A DNA stretch of 64,000 nt, taken from assembly GCA_025965155.1 (NCBI GenBank), contig JAOPXN010000095.1, forward strand, positions 1-64,000, in the 5' to 3' direction. Source of the DNA: Propionibacteriaceae bacterium (GTDB taxonomy: Bacteria; Actinomycetota; Actinomycetes; Propionibacteriales; Propionibacteriaceae). Shown in pieces: positions 7,407 to 18,800 of this stretch (positions are counted from its first letter, which is position 1; every line of letters starts with the position of its first letter). The notes under the pieces were generated by a model. The model had not been told where the DNA came from. It saw only the letters and a list, made by a program, of their open reading frames with translations, and did not search any database. Made by a program: the position numbers and the translations under genes.

Positions 7407-9527
7407 ATGACCTCACGCCCAAACCGCGTCCTCTTCGGCGCCGCGTATTACCACGAGTACCAGCCCTCTCCCCGGCTGGACACCGACCTCGACCTGATGG
7501 CGGCCGCCGACTTCTCCGTCATCCGCGTTGGTGAGTCGGTCTGGACGACGTGGGAGCCGGAGGACGGTCGATTCGACCTGGAGTGGCTGCTGCCGGTGCT
7601 GGACGGCGCCCATGCCCGTGGCATCGGCGTCATCCTCGGCACTCCCACCTACGCGGCACCGCCGTGGCTGGCCCGCAAGTATCCTGAGATCGCCGGTGAG
7701 TCAGCAACCGGACAGCGGGTCCCCTGGGGTGGTCGGCAGGAGATCGACTACACCCATCCCGCCTTCAAGTTCCACGCCGAGCGGGTGATCCGAAAGATCA
7801 TCGCGCGGTATGCCGACCACCCGGCCGTGATCGGATTCCAGGTGGACAACGAGCCCGGCATGCTGCTGTTCCACAACCATGGCGTCTTCCAACGGTTCGT
7901 GGATGAGCTGCGGACCACGTACGGCACGGTGGAGGCGCTGAACGAGGCGTGGGGGCTCGTCTACTGGTCGCACAAGCTGTCCACCTGGGCCGACCTGTGG
8001 ACCCCCGACGGCAACTACCAGCCCCAGTACGACCTTGCCTGGCGCGCCTTCCAGGCCAGGCTGACCACCGAGTTCATCGCCTGGCAGGCCGACATCGTCC
8101 GTGAGTACGCCCGTGAGGACCAGTTCGTCACCACCTGCATCGCCTACGACCGGCCGACCGTCGACGACTCAAACCTGACCAGGGCGCTGGACGTCACCGC
8201 CGGGAACCCGTACTACGCCATGCAGGACGCGCTGGCCGTCCCCTCGCAGCAGACGAAGCCGCAGGGATGGACAACCGCCGGCACCTGGACGCTGTTCCAG
8301 AGCGGGGACCGGATGTTCTCCTCCAAGCAGGCGCCCTACCTGATCACCGAGACCAACGCCGGTGCGATCGGTGGGCCGTCGATCAACTACCCGGCCTTCG
8401 ACGGTCAGTGGCGCCAGGCGGCGTGGGCGTTCATCGCCCGCGGCGCCGAGATGATCGAGTACTGGCACTGGCACACCACCCACTTCGGGACGGAGACGTA
8501 CTGGATCGGGATCCTGCCTCATGATCAACAACCCGGCCGGGTCTACTCGCAGCTGGCCGAGCTGGGAGCCGAGCTGAAGACGGCCGGCAGCGCGGTCGTC
8601 GGCCTGAAGCCGGACGCGCAGATCGGCATGCTCTACTCGTCAAGGTCCAAGTGGGGGCTGGCGTTCCAGTCGTGCTTCTCCAACACCGAGAGCACCTTCG
8701 TCAGCTCGCTGTCCGACATGGACCAGCGGTCCTATCAGCGGATCTTCGAGTCGTACTACCGCGGCGCGTTCGACGCCGGAGTGGGCGTGCGAATCCTGCA
8801 TGACGACCAGCTGGTCGGTGCGCACTCGAGCTTCGATCCGGCCGCGCTGGCCGCCGAGCTGCCGGTCCTGGTGGTCCCCGGACTGCTGATCGCCGACGAC
8901 GAGCTGCTGCAGTGGCTGAGGGCCTACGCGGCGGCCGGTGGGCACCTGGTGCTGGGGATTCGTACCGGCTACGGCGACGCGGAGGGCCGTGCTCGGCTGG
9001 AGCAGAAACCGGCCCTGCTGGCGGATGCGGCCGGCGTCAGCTACCAGGAGTTCTCCAACGTCAACACCCCCGTGGTCGTCACCTCGACGACCGACGACCT
9101 GATGCTCGGTCCCGACGCCAAGGCCACCGACTGGATCGACTTCCTGGTCGACCAGGGCGCCAAGGTGCTGGCCCAGTACGACCATCCGCATTTCGGCCGC
9201 TTCCCCGCCGTGGCCAGCACCGAGCACGGCAGCGGACGGGTCACCACGGTCGGCACGCTGCCGAACCCGGTGATGGCGGCGGACATCATGCGGTGGCTGG
9301 TTCCCGAGGCGCGGGCCGGATGGGGTGAGGTGCCGGCATCGGTCACTATCTCCTCTGCCACTAACGCGGAAGGCGGCCGACTGCACGTGCTGCATAACTG
9401 GAGCTGGGACGCCTGCACCGTTGCCACACCCGGGCCGCTTCGCGATCTGCTGGATCCGGCCGCCGACCCGGCGGAGCAGATCGAGCTCGGGCCGTGGGAT
9501 GTGCGGGTGCTGATCGAGTCCGACTGA
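7407..9527 (+). CDS. Beta-galactosidase, glycoside hydrolase family 42
   Basis: This 706-residue protein starts MTSRPNRVLFGAAYYHEYQP. The start is set by the GAAGGA ribosome binding site and the family's conserved FG..YYPE(H)-like N-terminus. The (beta/alpha)8 domain carries the acid/base Glu149 in GFQVDNEPG and the nucleophile Glu315 in PYLITETNAG. A trimerisation domain (about residues 400-620) and a C-terminal beta domain follow. There is no signal peptide, so it acts in the cytoplasm on galactosides brought in by the adjacent ABC importer. It is the last gene of the operon and is followed by a strong terminator. GH42 enzymes often prefer short galacto-oligosaccharides or arabinogalactan fragments over lactose. 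The exact substrate cannot be read here. Confidence 0.95.
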   Translation: MTSRPNRVLFGAAYYHEYQPSPRLDTDLDLMAAADFSVIRVGESVWTTWEPEDGRFDLEWLLPVLDGAHARGIGVILGTPTYAAPPWLARKYPEIAGESATGQRVPWGGRQEIDYTHPAFKFHAERVIRKIIARYADHPAVIGFQVDNEPGMLLFHNHGVFQRFVDELRTTYGTVEALNEAWGLVYWSHKLSTWADLWTPDGNYQPQYDLAWRAFQARLTTEFIAWQADIVREYAREDQFVTTCIAYDRPTVDDSNLTRALDVTAGNPYYAMQDALAVPSQQTKPQGWTTAGTWTLFQSGDRMFSSKQAPYLITETNAGAIGGPSINYPAFDGQWRQAAWAFIARGAEMIEYWHWHTTHFGTETYWIGILPHDQQPGRVYSQLAELGAELKTAGSAVVGLKPDAQIGMLYSSRSKWGLAFQSCFSNTESTFVSSLSDMDQRSYQRIFESYYRGAFDAGVGVRILHDDQLVGAHSSFDPAALAAELPVLVVPGLLIADDELLQWLRAYAAAGGHLVLGIRTGYGDAEGRARLEQKPALLADAAGVSYQEFSNVNTPVVVTSTTDDLMLGPDAKATDWIDFLVDQGAKVLAQYDHPHFGRFPAVASTEHGSGRVTTVGTLPNPVMAADIMRWLVPEARAGWGEVPASVTISSATNAEGGRLHVLHNWSWDACTVATPGPLRDLLDPAADPAEQIELGPWDVRVLIESD

Positions 9528-9554
9528 CGCCGCGCGGCGCCCGGGAACGCAGTT

Positions 9555-9586
9555 AGAAGGGGAGCAGGCTCGCCTGCTCCCCTTCT
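9555..9586. terminator. Bidirectional terminator between beta-galactosidase and purA
   Basis: A perfect 14-bp stem (AGAAGGGGAGCAGG / CCTGCTCCCCTTCT) with a 4-nt loop lies between two convergent genes. The T-rich 3' arm on the + strand and the A-rich 5' arm suit both directions. Confidence 0.9.
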
Positions 9587-9602
9587 TACTGCTCCTGGGT
9601 GC

Positions 9603-10964
<1,362 letters not shown>

Positions 10965-11019
10965 TCAGCGGTCCCCGTCGTCCTTGATCGGATTGACCCG
11001 TGACGGGGCGCGGCCAGGG

Positions 11020-11514
11020 CTACCGATCTGCCGGGTCGGTGCGGTCGTTTCCCGAAGCCGCCGCCTGGCGGACGAGCTGCTGGTAGGCGGACTCGGAGGA
11101 GTCGCGCAGAAACTGGGAGCAGCGCTCGTACTCTTCTTGATCACCGATCCGCTCGGCTGCCTGGCTCAACGCCCACAGCGCGCGGAGGAAACCGCGGTTC
11201 GGCGCGTGCTCCCACGGGATCGGGCCCGCACCCTTCCAGCCGGCCCGGCGAAGTGCGTCAAGTCCGCGGTGGTAGCCGGTCCGCGCGTACGCGTACGCCG
11301 CCACATCGCCCGCCGGAGTGTCCATGCTGAGCGAACCCTCGGCGAGCAGCGCCCAACACAGGCTGGACGCGGGGTGCGCGGAGACGATCTCGATGAACTG
11401 GTCACTGCCGGAGTCCGCCAGCTCGGCTACCGCCGGATCGGTCGGCAGCAGGGTCGGCCTTGGTCCGGCGGTGGAGCCGGCCAGCAGGTTCTGGTGCGGT
11501 GCGGGTTCAGTCAC
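11020..11514 (-). CDS. DUF3151 family protein
   Basis: This is a 164-residue protein if started at GTG 11514 (VTEPAPHQNLLAG), which matches the usual family N-terminus better than the ATG at 11541. It contains the conserved DUF3151 core: HPASSLCWALLAEGSL, YAYARTGYHRGLDALRR, GWKGAGPIPWEHAPNRGFLR and CSQFLRDSSE. It is cytoplasmic and conserved in actinobacteria. Function is unknown. It lies between corA and purA on the same strand, a neighbourhood I recall as common for this family. Confidence 0.88.
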   Translation of the reverse strand: MTEPAPHQNLLAGSTAGPRPTLLPTDPAVAELADSGSDQFIEIVSAHPASSLCWALLAEGSLSMDTPAGDVAAYAYARTGYHRGLDALRRAGWKGAGPIPWEHAPNRGFLRALWALSQAAERIGDQEEYERCSQFLRDSSESAYQQLVRQAAASGNDRTDPADR

Positions 11515-11617
11515 AACGCCCAATCTAGTCCGCGCCCACACCTCGCGCCGACGGGTCAGCTCCGCTGGGACACGCCGCCGGAGACGCGGAGGATGCGACG
11601 TGTCGGCGGAAGTGGGG

Positions 11618-12625
11618 TTACAGCCAATCCTTACGGCGGAACAGCAGGTAGAGCACCATGATCGCCGCCACCATGATCACCAAGTACAGCCAGAACCCGA
11701 CCGAGGTGCCGTGCAGCGGGAAGTTGACGTTCATCCCGACGAAGCCGGTCATCAGCGTCGGTACGGCGATGATCGCCGCCCACCCGGTGAGCTTCTTCAT
11801 GATCTGGTTCATCCGCAGGTCGGCCAGCGCCAGGCTGGTGTCGAACACCGCCGACAACGCCTCACGCAGGCCATCCGCCGCGTTGGCGACCCGCTGATGC
11901 TTCTCCGACAGAGCCCTCCACTGCCGAGCCGCCGCCGGGTCGGCATCACTGTAGCTGTCGGCCAGTTCCACCATCACCGTCCGCATGGGGTCAGTGAGCC
12001 TGCGGAGCTGAGACAGCACGCTTCGCACCCGAAACGCCCACAGCTGTTCCTGGCGGTTGAGCGGACGCTCCTCAAACAGTGCGTCGGCCAGCTTGTCGCT
12101 GGAGTCCTCCAGCCACTCGACAGCCTCCTCGTAGGTGTCGATGACGGCGGCGAGGGTGAGATGGAGCGCCTTCGGGATTCCGCCGTCGGCGAGTACGTCG
12201 TGGGCCTGAGCCAGCCGGCGAGGCACGTTGAAACCGTCGATACCGTCGCCGGTCAGGCAAATCAGCGCCCGGTCGGTCACCACCAGTGAGGTGGGATGTA
12301 CCGACAGCTCGGCCGCCTGCCGGTCCAGGGTGACGACGTTGGTGATCACCAGCCGGGAGTGCCCCAGCTGTTCGAACTTGGCCCGCCGATCCTCAGCCAC
12401 GAGGTCGGCGATGGCAACCCGGTCCAGGTCCAGGGCGCCGGCCACGTCCCGTAGCTGCGGGCCCACCTGATCCGGTCGCCGGTCGAGCACCCACCAGGCG
12501 GAGGCGTCGGCGTGCAGTTCCAGCACGTCCGCCAGGTCACCGCCGTCCAGATCCTCGGCGAGGATCTTGCCGCCCGACCAGACCCTGCTCAGCGGGGTCG
12601 GTCGGGCAGCCAGCGTTTCGGTCAC
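11618..12625 (-). CDS. corA: CorA-family magnesium/cobalt transporter
   Basis: This 335-residue protein has the CorA layout: a long cytoplasmic alpha/beta N-terminal funnel, a long stalk helix (MRTVMVELADSYSDADPAAA to about residue 280) and two C-terminal membrane helices. The first helix ends in the signature GMN (LMTGFVGMNVNFP). The second is GFWLYLVIMVAAIMVLYLLF, followed by the basic tail RRKDWL. It forms a pentameric Mg2+ channel. The start is the ATG at 12625. It has no visible link to its neighbours. Confidence 0.93.
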   Translation of the reverse strand: MTETLAARPTPLSRVWSGGKILAEDLDGGDLADVLELHADASAWWVLDRRPDQVGPQLRDVAGALDLDRVAIADLVAEDRRAKFEQLGHSRLVITNVVTLDRQAAELSVHPTSLVVTDRALICLTGDGIDGFNVPRRLAQAHDVLADGGIPKALHLTLAAVIDTYEEAVEWLEDSSDKLADALFEERPLNRQEQLWAFRVRSVLSQLRRLTDPMRTVMVELADSYSDADPAAARQWRALSEKHQRVANAADGLREALSAVFDTSLALADLRMNQIMKKLTGWAAIIAVPTLMTGFVGMNVNFPLHGTSVGFWLYLVIMVAAIMVLYLLFRRKDWL

Positions 12626-12675
12626 TCCTTGAGCCTAGTCGCCAGCCGTCGGGCTCTGGCCGGCGATCACAGGTG

Positions 12676-13701
12676 TCAGGCGTTCAGCGAGGTGCCGGTG
12701 CTGCGCAGGTCCTCGCAGGCGGTGACGATCCGCTGAGCCATGCCGGCCTCGGCTGCCTTGCCCCAGGCGCGCGGGTCGTAGGCCTTCTTGTTGCCGACCT
12801 CGCCGTCCACCTTCAGCACACCGTCGTAGTTGGTGAACATGTGAGCGGCAGCAGGCCGGGTGAAGGCGTACTGGGTGTCCGTGTCGATGTTCATCTTGAC
12901 GACGCCGTAGTCCACTGCCGCGCGGATCTCCTCCAGGGTGGAACCGGAGCCACCGTGGAAGACGAGGTCAAACGGGCGCTCCTGGCCGATCTTGGCGCCG
13001 ACCGCGTCCTGGATCTCCTTGAGGACCTCGGGACGCAGCTTGACCGAACCCGGCTTGTAGACGCCGTGCACGTTGCCGAAGGTCAGCGCGGTGAGGTAAC
13101 GACCCTTCTCACCGGTACCGAGCACCTCGACGGTACGCAGACCGTCCTCGACTGTGGTGTAGAGCTTGTCGTTGATCTCGTGGCTGACGCCGTCCTCCTC
13201 GCCACCGACGACGCCGACCTCGATCTCCAGGATGATCTTCGCCTTGGAGGTCAGGCTCAGCAGCTCGTCGGCGATGGACAGGTTCTCCTCCACCGGGACC
13301 GCGGAGCCGTCCCACATGTGGGACTGGAACAACGGGTTCTCGCCGCGGGCGACACGCTCGGTCGAGATGGCCAGCAGCGGACGGACGAACTTGTCCAGCT
13401 TCTCCTTGGGGCAGTGGTCGGTGTGCAGCGCAATGTTGACCGGGTAGTTCTTGGCGACCTCGTGGGCGTACGCGGCGAGCGCCACCGAACCGGCGATCAT
13501 GTCCTTGATGGTGGGGCCCGAGGCGTACTCGCCGCCGCCGGTGGACACCTGGATGATGCCGTCCGAACCCGCCTCGCTGAATCCCTGCAGGGCTGCGTTC
13601 AGCGTCTGGGAGGAACTCACGTTGATCGCCGGGTAGGCGAAGGAGCCCTTCTTGGCCGCGTCCAGCATCTCGGCGTAGACCTCAGGAGTTGCGATAGGCA
13701 T
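12676..13701 (-). CDS. fbaA: Class II fructose-bisphosphate aldolase
   Basis: This 341-residue zinc aldolase interconverts fructose 1,6-bisphosphate with DHAP and glyceraldehyde 3-phosphate. Signatures seen are the zinc ligand region ALHTDHCPKEKLD, IILEIEVGVVGGEEDG, GNVHGVYKPG, FHGGSGST and the phosphate-binding VVKMNIDTDTQYAFT. Length and the start MPIATPEVYAEML agree with the long class IIA form of actinobacteria. It is probably monocistronic, with the aldolase 50 bp upstream of corA on the same strand. Confidence 0.97.
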   Translation of the reverse strand: MPIATPEVYAEMLDAAKKGSFAYPAINVSSSQTLNAALQGFSEAGSDGIIQVSTGGGEYASGPTIKDMIAGSVALAAYAHEVAKNYPVNIALHTDHCPKEKLDKFVRPLLAISTERVARGENPLFQSHMWDGSAVPVEENLSIADELLSLTSKAKIILEIEVGVVGGEEDGVSHEINDKLYTTVEDGLRTVEVLGTGEKGRYLTALTFGNVHGVYKPGSVKLRPEVLKEIQDAVGAKIGQERPFDLVFHGGSGSTLEEIRAAVDYGVVKMNIDTDTQYAFTRPAAAHMFTNYDGVLKVDGEVGNKKAYDPRAWGKAAEAGMAQRIVTACEDLRSTGTSLNA

Positions 13702-13859
13702 GTCTGACTCTTTCTGCTCAGTTCGGAGTGCAACCGGACTGGGAGACCGGCCAGGGGTCAGTCTCTCAGGACTTCGTCACGTTCGGAATACCGCGCCACT
13801 CTCTGGTCTACGGCCGCTCTTTAGTCAATCGGGGCCTGGTCCACCCGACGGCGCAGTGC

Positions 13860-14393
13860 TCAGTTCTCCAGGGCCTGCAGGTCGACCCCGTGACGGCCGC
13901 CAGAGTAGGCGCGAGCCGTCATGTCGAGGGTGGCGGCGCGGACGTCCATGTGGTCGAACGGAACGCTGACCGGGTCCGCGGTGGTCCGGCTCACCTCGAA
14001 CCGAGGACCCTGGCCGAAGCCGCCCTTGACCGCGGCCATCCCCATTACCTCGTCCCAGGGCACCGCCACGCCAGCGACCTCCACGCCGCTACGGTCGATG
14101 CGGACGGCGGTGCCGCTGCCGACCGATGCAGCGAACTTCTTGGCTCGCAGGTAGACCAGCAGGTAGATCACCAGCCAGGCCAGCGACAGTCCGATCACCA
14201 CTGTGTAGACGACGACCAGGCCCGCTCCGGCCATCTGGTCGCCACGCCAAACGTAGAGCGCGACGAGAATGGCACAGGTGAGAATGAACGTGACGATCCG
14301 GCCACGCAGCAGCCGGCGCCAGCGCAGCGCCTGTTCCTCGGCGTGGCGCGGGTCGAACGGCACCCGAAGTTCTTCGATCGGTCCTGACGTCAT
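13860..14393 (-). CDS. Two-helix membrane protein with C-terminal PH-like domain, unknown function
   Basis: This 177-residue protein starts MTSGPIEELRVPFDPRHAEE. Two membrane helices (VTFILTCAILVALYVW; GLVVVYTVVIGLSLAWLVIYLLVYL) fill about residues 33-85. A soluble part follows (GTAVRIDRSGVEVAGVAVPW, with DEVMGMAAV and RFEVSRTTADPVSV). That part reads like a bacterial PH-like beta domain that says where a membrane property is sensed, but this is only an impression. It is divergent from the DinB-like gene at 14451 with about 57 bp between starts. Confidence 0.75.
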   Translation of the reverse strand: MTSGPIEELRVPFDPRHAEEQALRWRRLLRGRIVTFILTCAILVALYVWRGDQMAGAGLVVVYTVVIGLSLAWLVIYLLVYLRAKKFAASVGSGTAVRIDRSGVEVAGVAVPWDEVMGMAAVKGGFGQGPRFEVSRTTADPVSVPFDHMDVRAATLDMTARAYSGGRHGVDLQALEN

Positions 14394-14450
14394 GACCCCA
14401 GTCTGTCAGGGAGAATGAGACAGGCTTCGCAAGAAGGGAAGGGAGCTCCC

Positions 14451-15029
14451 GTGCTCGACCTGCAGCCGCCGGCCGACCAAGTCGCCGCACTGATCAGCGG
14501 CGTCCGCGACGACCAGCTTGACGCGCCCACTCCGTGCGCGGGAACCGATGTCGGCACCCTGCTCGCGCACATACTCGGGCTGTCGATCGCTTTTCGAGAC
14601 GCGGCCCGGAAGATCGACGGGCCGACGACGTCCACCCCACCCGGCTCAAGCCAGCTTGAGCTTCCGGCCGAGTGGCGATCGGTGCTGCCTGATCATCTGC
14701 GGGAGCTCGTTGCGGCTTGGCGCGACCCCGAGGCGTGGCAGGGGAGCACCCGGGCCGGCGGAGTCTCACTGCCCGGCGCCGTCGCCGGCCAGGTGGCCAG
14801 CAACGAGCTGCTGCTGCACGGCTGGGATCTTGCAGTGGCCACCGGGCAGCCGTTCGGTGCCGCCGAACCGAACCTGCAGGCGTCCTGGCAAATGGTGTCG
14901 AACACTCCCGATGATCCGCAGGCTCGGCAGGGCCTGTTCGGGCCGGTGGTGGCCGTCCCGGAGGACGCACCGCTGCTCGACCGGACCCTTGGCCATGCCG
15001 GTCGCGATCCCCGCTGGTCGCCGCTTTAA
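14451..15029 (+). CDS. TIGR03086/maleylpyruvate-isomerase-like DinB-fold protein
   Basis: A GTG start at 14451 (VLDLQPPADQVAALISGV) is preferred, since AAGGGAG lies 7 bp before it. That gives 192 residues. The actinobacterial TIGR03086 pattern is visible: LDAPTPCAGTDVGTLLAHIL (usual metal-binding His), LPGAVAGQVASNELLLHGWDLAVATGQP (HxWD with second His) and a C-terminal Arg-rich tail. These four-helix DinB proteins bind a metal and often use mycothiol. The substrate is unknown. It converges with the GntR gene, leaving 2 bp between the stops. Confidence 0.85.
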   Translation: MLDLQPPADQVAALISGVRDDQLDAPTPCAGTDVGTLLAHILGLSIAFRDAARKIDGPTTSTPPGSSQLELPAEWRSVLPDHLRELVAAWRDPEAWQGSTRAGGVSLPGAVAGQVASNELLLHGWDLAVATGQPFGAAEPNLQASWQMVSNTPDDPQARQGLFGPVVAVPEDAPLLDRTLGHAGRDPRWSPL

Positions 15030-15031
15030 CC

Positions 15032-15805
15032 TCAGTTCTCGCGCGCCCCGCGTGGCGTGATGGCCATATGGATCCGGTACCGGTCGGCCCGGTACCAGGA
15101 GGTGGACAGCTCGATCACCCGCTCACCGGCGTAGGTCACCCGTTCCTGCACCAGCAGCGGCGCCCGTTTGGCGATGCCGAGGATCCGGGCCTGGTGCGCA
15201 TCGGCGGACTCGGCCCGGACTGTCTGCTCGCCGCTGGTCACCACCACGCCGTACTCGCTGGCGAACACGTCGTACAGGGACCCCAGCTCACGGTCCAGCA
15301 GCCCGGGGAAGAGGCTCGACGGGTAGTGCCCCACCTCGTACGCCATCGGCGTCCCGTCTGCGGTGCGCAACCGCTCCACCCGCACCACCGGCCGTCCGGG
15401 CCGGATCCTCAGCGCGTAGGACACCTCCTCGTCGGCCACCTCCTCGGCCGCCGCCAGCACGACCGTGGCCGGGATCAGGCCGCGGTCGCGCATCTCGCGG
15501 GAGAACGACGTCAGGTGCAACCGAGAGTCGACCTGAGGACCGGTGACGTAGGTCCCCTTGCCGTGGACCCGCTCCAGTGCACCGGCTTCGACGAGATCAG
15601 CGATTGCCTGCCGGACGGTGACCCGGCTGACGCCGAGCCGGACAACGAGGGCACGTTCGGACGGGATGGCGTCGCCGGGGTTGAGCTCGGCGTCGATCAG
15701 CTGCTCCAGAATTCCTCGTACCTGGGCCCGCTTGGTGGTCGGCACCCTGACAGGTCGCTCGGAACGGTATCCGCCCACCTCGGCGGCGTCGAACTCGTAC
15801 TCCAC
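15032..15805 (-). CDS. GntR-family (HutC subfamily) transcriptional regulator
   Basis: This 257-residue regulator has an N-terminal winged helix (KRAQVRGILEQLIDAELNPG; IPSERALVVRLGVSRVTVRQ; GALERVHGKGTYV). A C-terminal UTRA ligand domain follows (LHLTSFSREMRDRGLIPATV; ESADAHQARILGIAKRAPLL; VIELSTSWYRADRYRIHM). UTRA regulators usually bind sugar phosphates or similar small molecules. It lies 86 bp downstream of the amylopullulanase gene on the same strand, with a 10-bp-spaced ACCAG repeat just upstream. Starch or maltodextrin sensing is an inference. NagR/DasR-like roles are equally possible. Confidence 0.92.
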   Translation of the reverse strand: MEYEFDAAEVGGYRSERPVRVPTTKRAQVRGILEQLIDAELNPGDAIPSERALVVRLGVSRVTVRQAIADLVEAGALERVHGKGTYVTGPQVDSRLHLTSFSREMRDRGLIPATVVLAAAEEVADEEVSYALRIRPGRPVVRVERLRTADGTPMAYEVGHYPSSLFPGLLDRELGSLYDVFASEYGVVVTSGEQTVRAESADAHQARILGIAKRAPLLVQERVTYAGERVIELSTSWYRADRYRIHMAITPRGAREN

Positions 15806-15837
15806 TGGATCTCCTGCCTGTCTCCCTGATCAAGTAG

Positions 15838-15862
15838 ACCAGGTCATACCAGTAAATACCAG
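15838..15862. promoter_or_regulatory. Three ACCAG repeats at exact 10-bp spacing upstream of the GntR gene
   Basis: ACCAG occurs at 15838-15842, 15848-15852 and 15858-15862, each on the same DNA face. On the coding strand they read TGGT. They overlap the likely promoter of the GntR gene, whose start is at 15805. GntR/HutC operators normally contain TGGT/ACCA half-sites, so this is a candidate autoregulatory operator. Confidence 0.6.
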
Positions 15863-15891
15863 ATGTCTGTCACAATTTGCCGAACTGCCCC

Positions 15892-18800
15892 TTAGCGTTG
15901 GACGAATACAGCCACCGTCCGCGCCGGTATCGTCAGCGTTGCCGTCTTGGACTCCCAACGTGCGCGTTTGACGACCGGGTCGCCTCCCGACGCCTGCACC
16001 GGCGACAACACCAGCCTCTTGCCACCCAGCCCCGGCACCACCTGGTCGACCTGCTCTGGAGTTGTGTTGAAGACCACCACCAGGTTCTTGATCGAGGAGT
16101 CCACGTCCGGGCCCACAGTGTCGTCGACCCGCATCGCGATCACCCCGTCGTGCGCCTGTGCCGTACCTGAAACCGGGAATGACACCTTCTGGTTGATCAG
16201 CTCCGCCGAGCCGAGCCGGAACAACGGTGTGGAGAAGCGCAGCTTGAGCAGCTCCTGCGAGCGGGCCGACGCGGTACGCACCTGCGTCGCGTTGGGCTTG
16301 AGCGCCCGGTTCGCCAGCAGCGGCTTCTGGAATGTCCACTTGCTCTCGTTGTCGGCCCGGGGCGGAAGCCCATGGCCGAACCCGTTGTCAGCTCCGGTCC
16401 AGTCGAGGGTGTTGAACCAGTCCCCGGAGTTGTAGGAGTTGCGATCCAGGCTCTTGCTGCGCAGCAGATCCGAGCCGGCATGCCAGAACGACGGGGTCTG
16501 CGACAGCGCCGTCATCGACAGCGCCAGCGTGTTCATCCGGACCCGGTCAGACATCGAGGTCGAGACGGGCAGCTTGTAGGTCAGCTCGTCGAACAGCGTC
16601 TCGTTGTCGTGCGCGTCGACGTAGCTGATCACCTCGTCGGGCTCGTCGGCGTACCCGGCCTTCGACCCGTTGTAGTTCACCTCATCGCCACGGACCTGCT
16701 GCCCGGCTGCGCTGGTGAAGGTGAACGAACGGAGGTTACCGGCCAGCCCCAGCTGCGCCAGGTCGGTGTAGTTCTTCAGCCGGGCCGCCGCATCGGGCTG
16801 GTCCGAAGCGTTCGGGTCGGTGAGAAGGCCGGTGCCCAGACCCTGGTTGCGCGGGTCGGCATCGAATGGAGACCCGCCACGTACTGCATCACGCAACCGG
16901 TCGGAGAAGGTTCCGATCCCGGTGCCGCCGAGCTGGCCCTGAGTGGCTTGGGTGAACCGGGCGTTGTTCGCCACCTCACCGAAGTTCCAGCCCTCGCCGT
17001 ACAGGTAGATGGACTTGCCGTCGACGCCATCCTTCTTCAGCGTCAGCTCGTCCAGCGCGGCGCGGACCGCCAGCATGTTCTCCTTGCTGTGGTGGCCCAT
17101 CAGGTCGAAGCGGAACCCGTCCACCCGGTAGTCCCGGGCCCAGACGACCACGGAGTCGACCATGATCTTCTGGGCCATCGCGTTCTCGGTGGCGACGTTC
17201 TGGCAGCAGGTCGACGTCTCGACCTCCCCGACCGCGTTCAGCCGCTGGTAGTAACCAGGAACCATCTTGTCCAGCACCGAGGTCGGGGCCTGACCGGACG
17301 TGGGCGTGTGGTTGTACACCTGGTCCAACACCACCCGAAGGCCCGCCTTGTGCAGACCACCCACCATGGTGCGGAACTCGGCCACCCGGGTGCCACCGTC
17401 GGCCGCGGCGGCCGACGAGGCATAGGAGCCCTCCGGTGCCATCCAGTGCCACGGGTCGTAACCCCAGTTGAACGCGTCCTCACCGGCGACCGCGCCGACG
17501 CAGGCCTGTTGTTGGTCGCTGTCCGGGGCGTACGAGGCCAGGTCGCAGTCCGGCGTCTGCTGTTTCGCCGGGTCCTCCGGGATCGAGGCGATGTCGAAGG
17601 TCGGCAGCAGGTGCACAGTGTTCAGGCCCGCCTTGGCCAGCGCACGCAGATGCTTGCTTCCATTGCCCAAACGGTCGTTGAAGGCCAGGTACGAACCCCG
17701 GTGCGCCGCCGGCACCGACGAGTCGTTGACGGAGAAGTCGCGAACGTGCAGCTCGTAGATGGTCGAGTCGACACCTCGGGCCAGCGTGGGCGCTGCCGTC
17801 CTCCGCCACACCCTCGGCATGAACGCCTTGTCCGAAAGGTCGACGGCAACCGACCGGGTCGAGTTCACAGTGAGAGCCACCGAGTAGGGGTCGGTAACCA
17901 GGCTGGTTTCCACCTTCTGGGTCCGGGGCTGGAACACCTGCACCTCGAACAGGTAGCGGGTGCCCGAGCGCAGCGCTCGGCTACGGCGGTTCCAGGATCC
18001 GTCGGCACGGGGTTTCAGCGCGGTCCGGCGGGCGGCGGCCACCGGTGCATCCGCAGCGGCGTCGGCCGGCCAGGTCAGCAGCGTCACCCGCTGTGCGGTC
18101 GGCGCCCAGATCCGGGCCTCGGGCCGTGATCGTTTCCAGGTGATGCCGTAGGCGGCCCGGTCTGCCGTCGGGTAGACGGCGTCGAGCACCGAGGCGATCT
18201 GGATCCCGGTACCGTCGATAATCTTGTGCTGGTCGGTGTACAGGCCCACCGCGACCTGTCCCTTGAGTAGCCGCTTCACCAGCGCGGTGCGATGGCCGGA
18301 GAACCTCAGCGCCAGATATCCCTTGAGCTGTGGATGCGCCGCGACGACAGCCGCGGGCAGACCGCGCCGGTCGTAGCTGAGGTTGTAGGTCTTGTCGCTG
18401 TTGATGCGCTCCGCGTCCACCGTCATGCCACCCGCACCCGAACCGTGCAGCCGCCACCGCAGCGTTGCCGGCTGGATGCCGGCCGGGACCGAGTCGGCGG
18501 GCCACGCCAGCAGGCCTGGGCTGACCCAGTACGCCTTGGCCTTCGTCAGATCGGCCGAGCTGGCCGGCTCACTGACGACCACGGTGGGGACGTGGCTGCC
18601 GGAGGCGTACCTGAACTGCACGGTCAGCCCATCGGCCGGCACGCTGAACTTGATGTTGTCGCCGCCCGGAGTGCCCTTGTCCCCATAGTTCTCATCCCAT
18701 GACAGGTTGTGCGCGATCTTGAACTCATAGTCTCCCCTCGGTATACCCGTACCGGTCCAGGTGAACACGCCGTCCTTGTCCGGGTCACCCAGCCAGGCCC

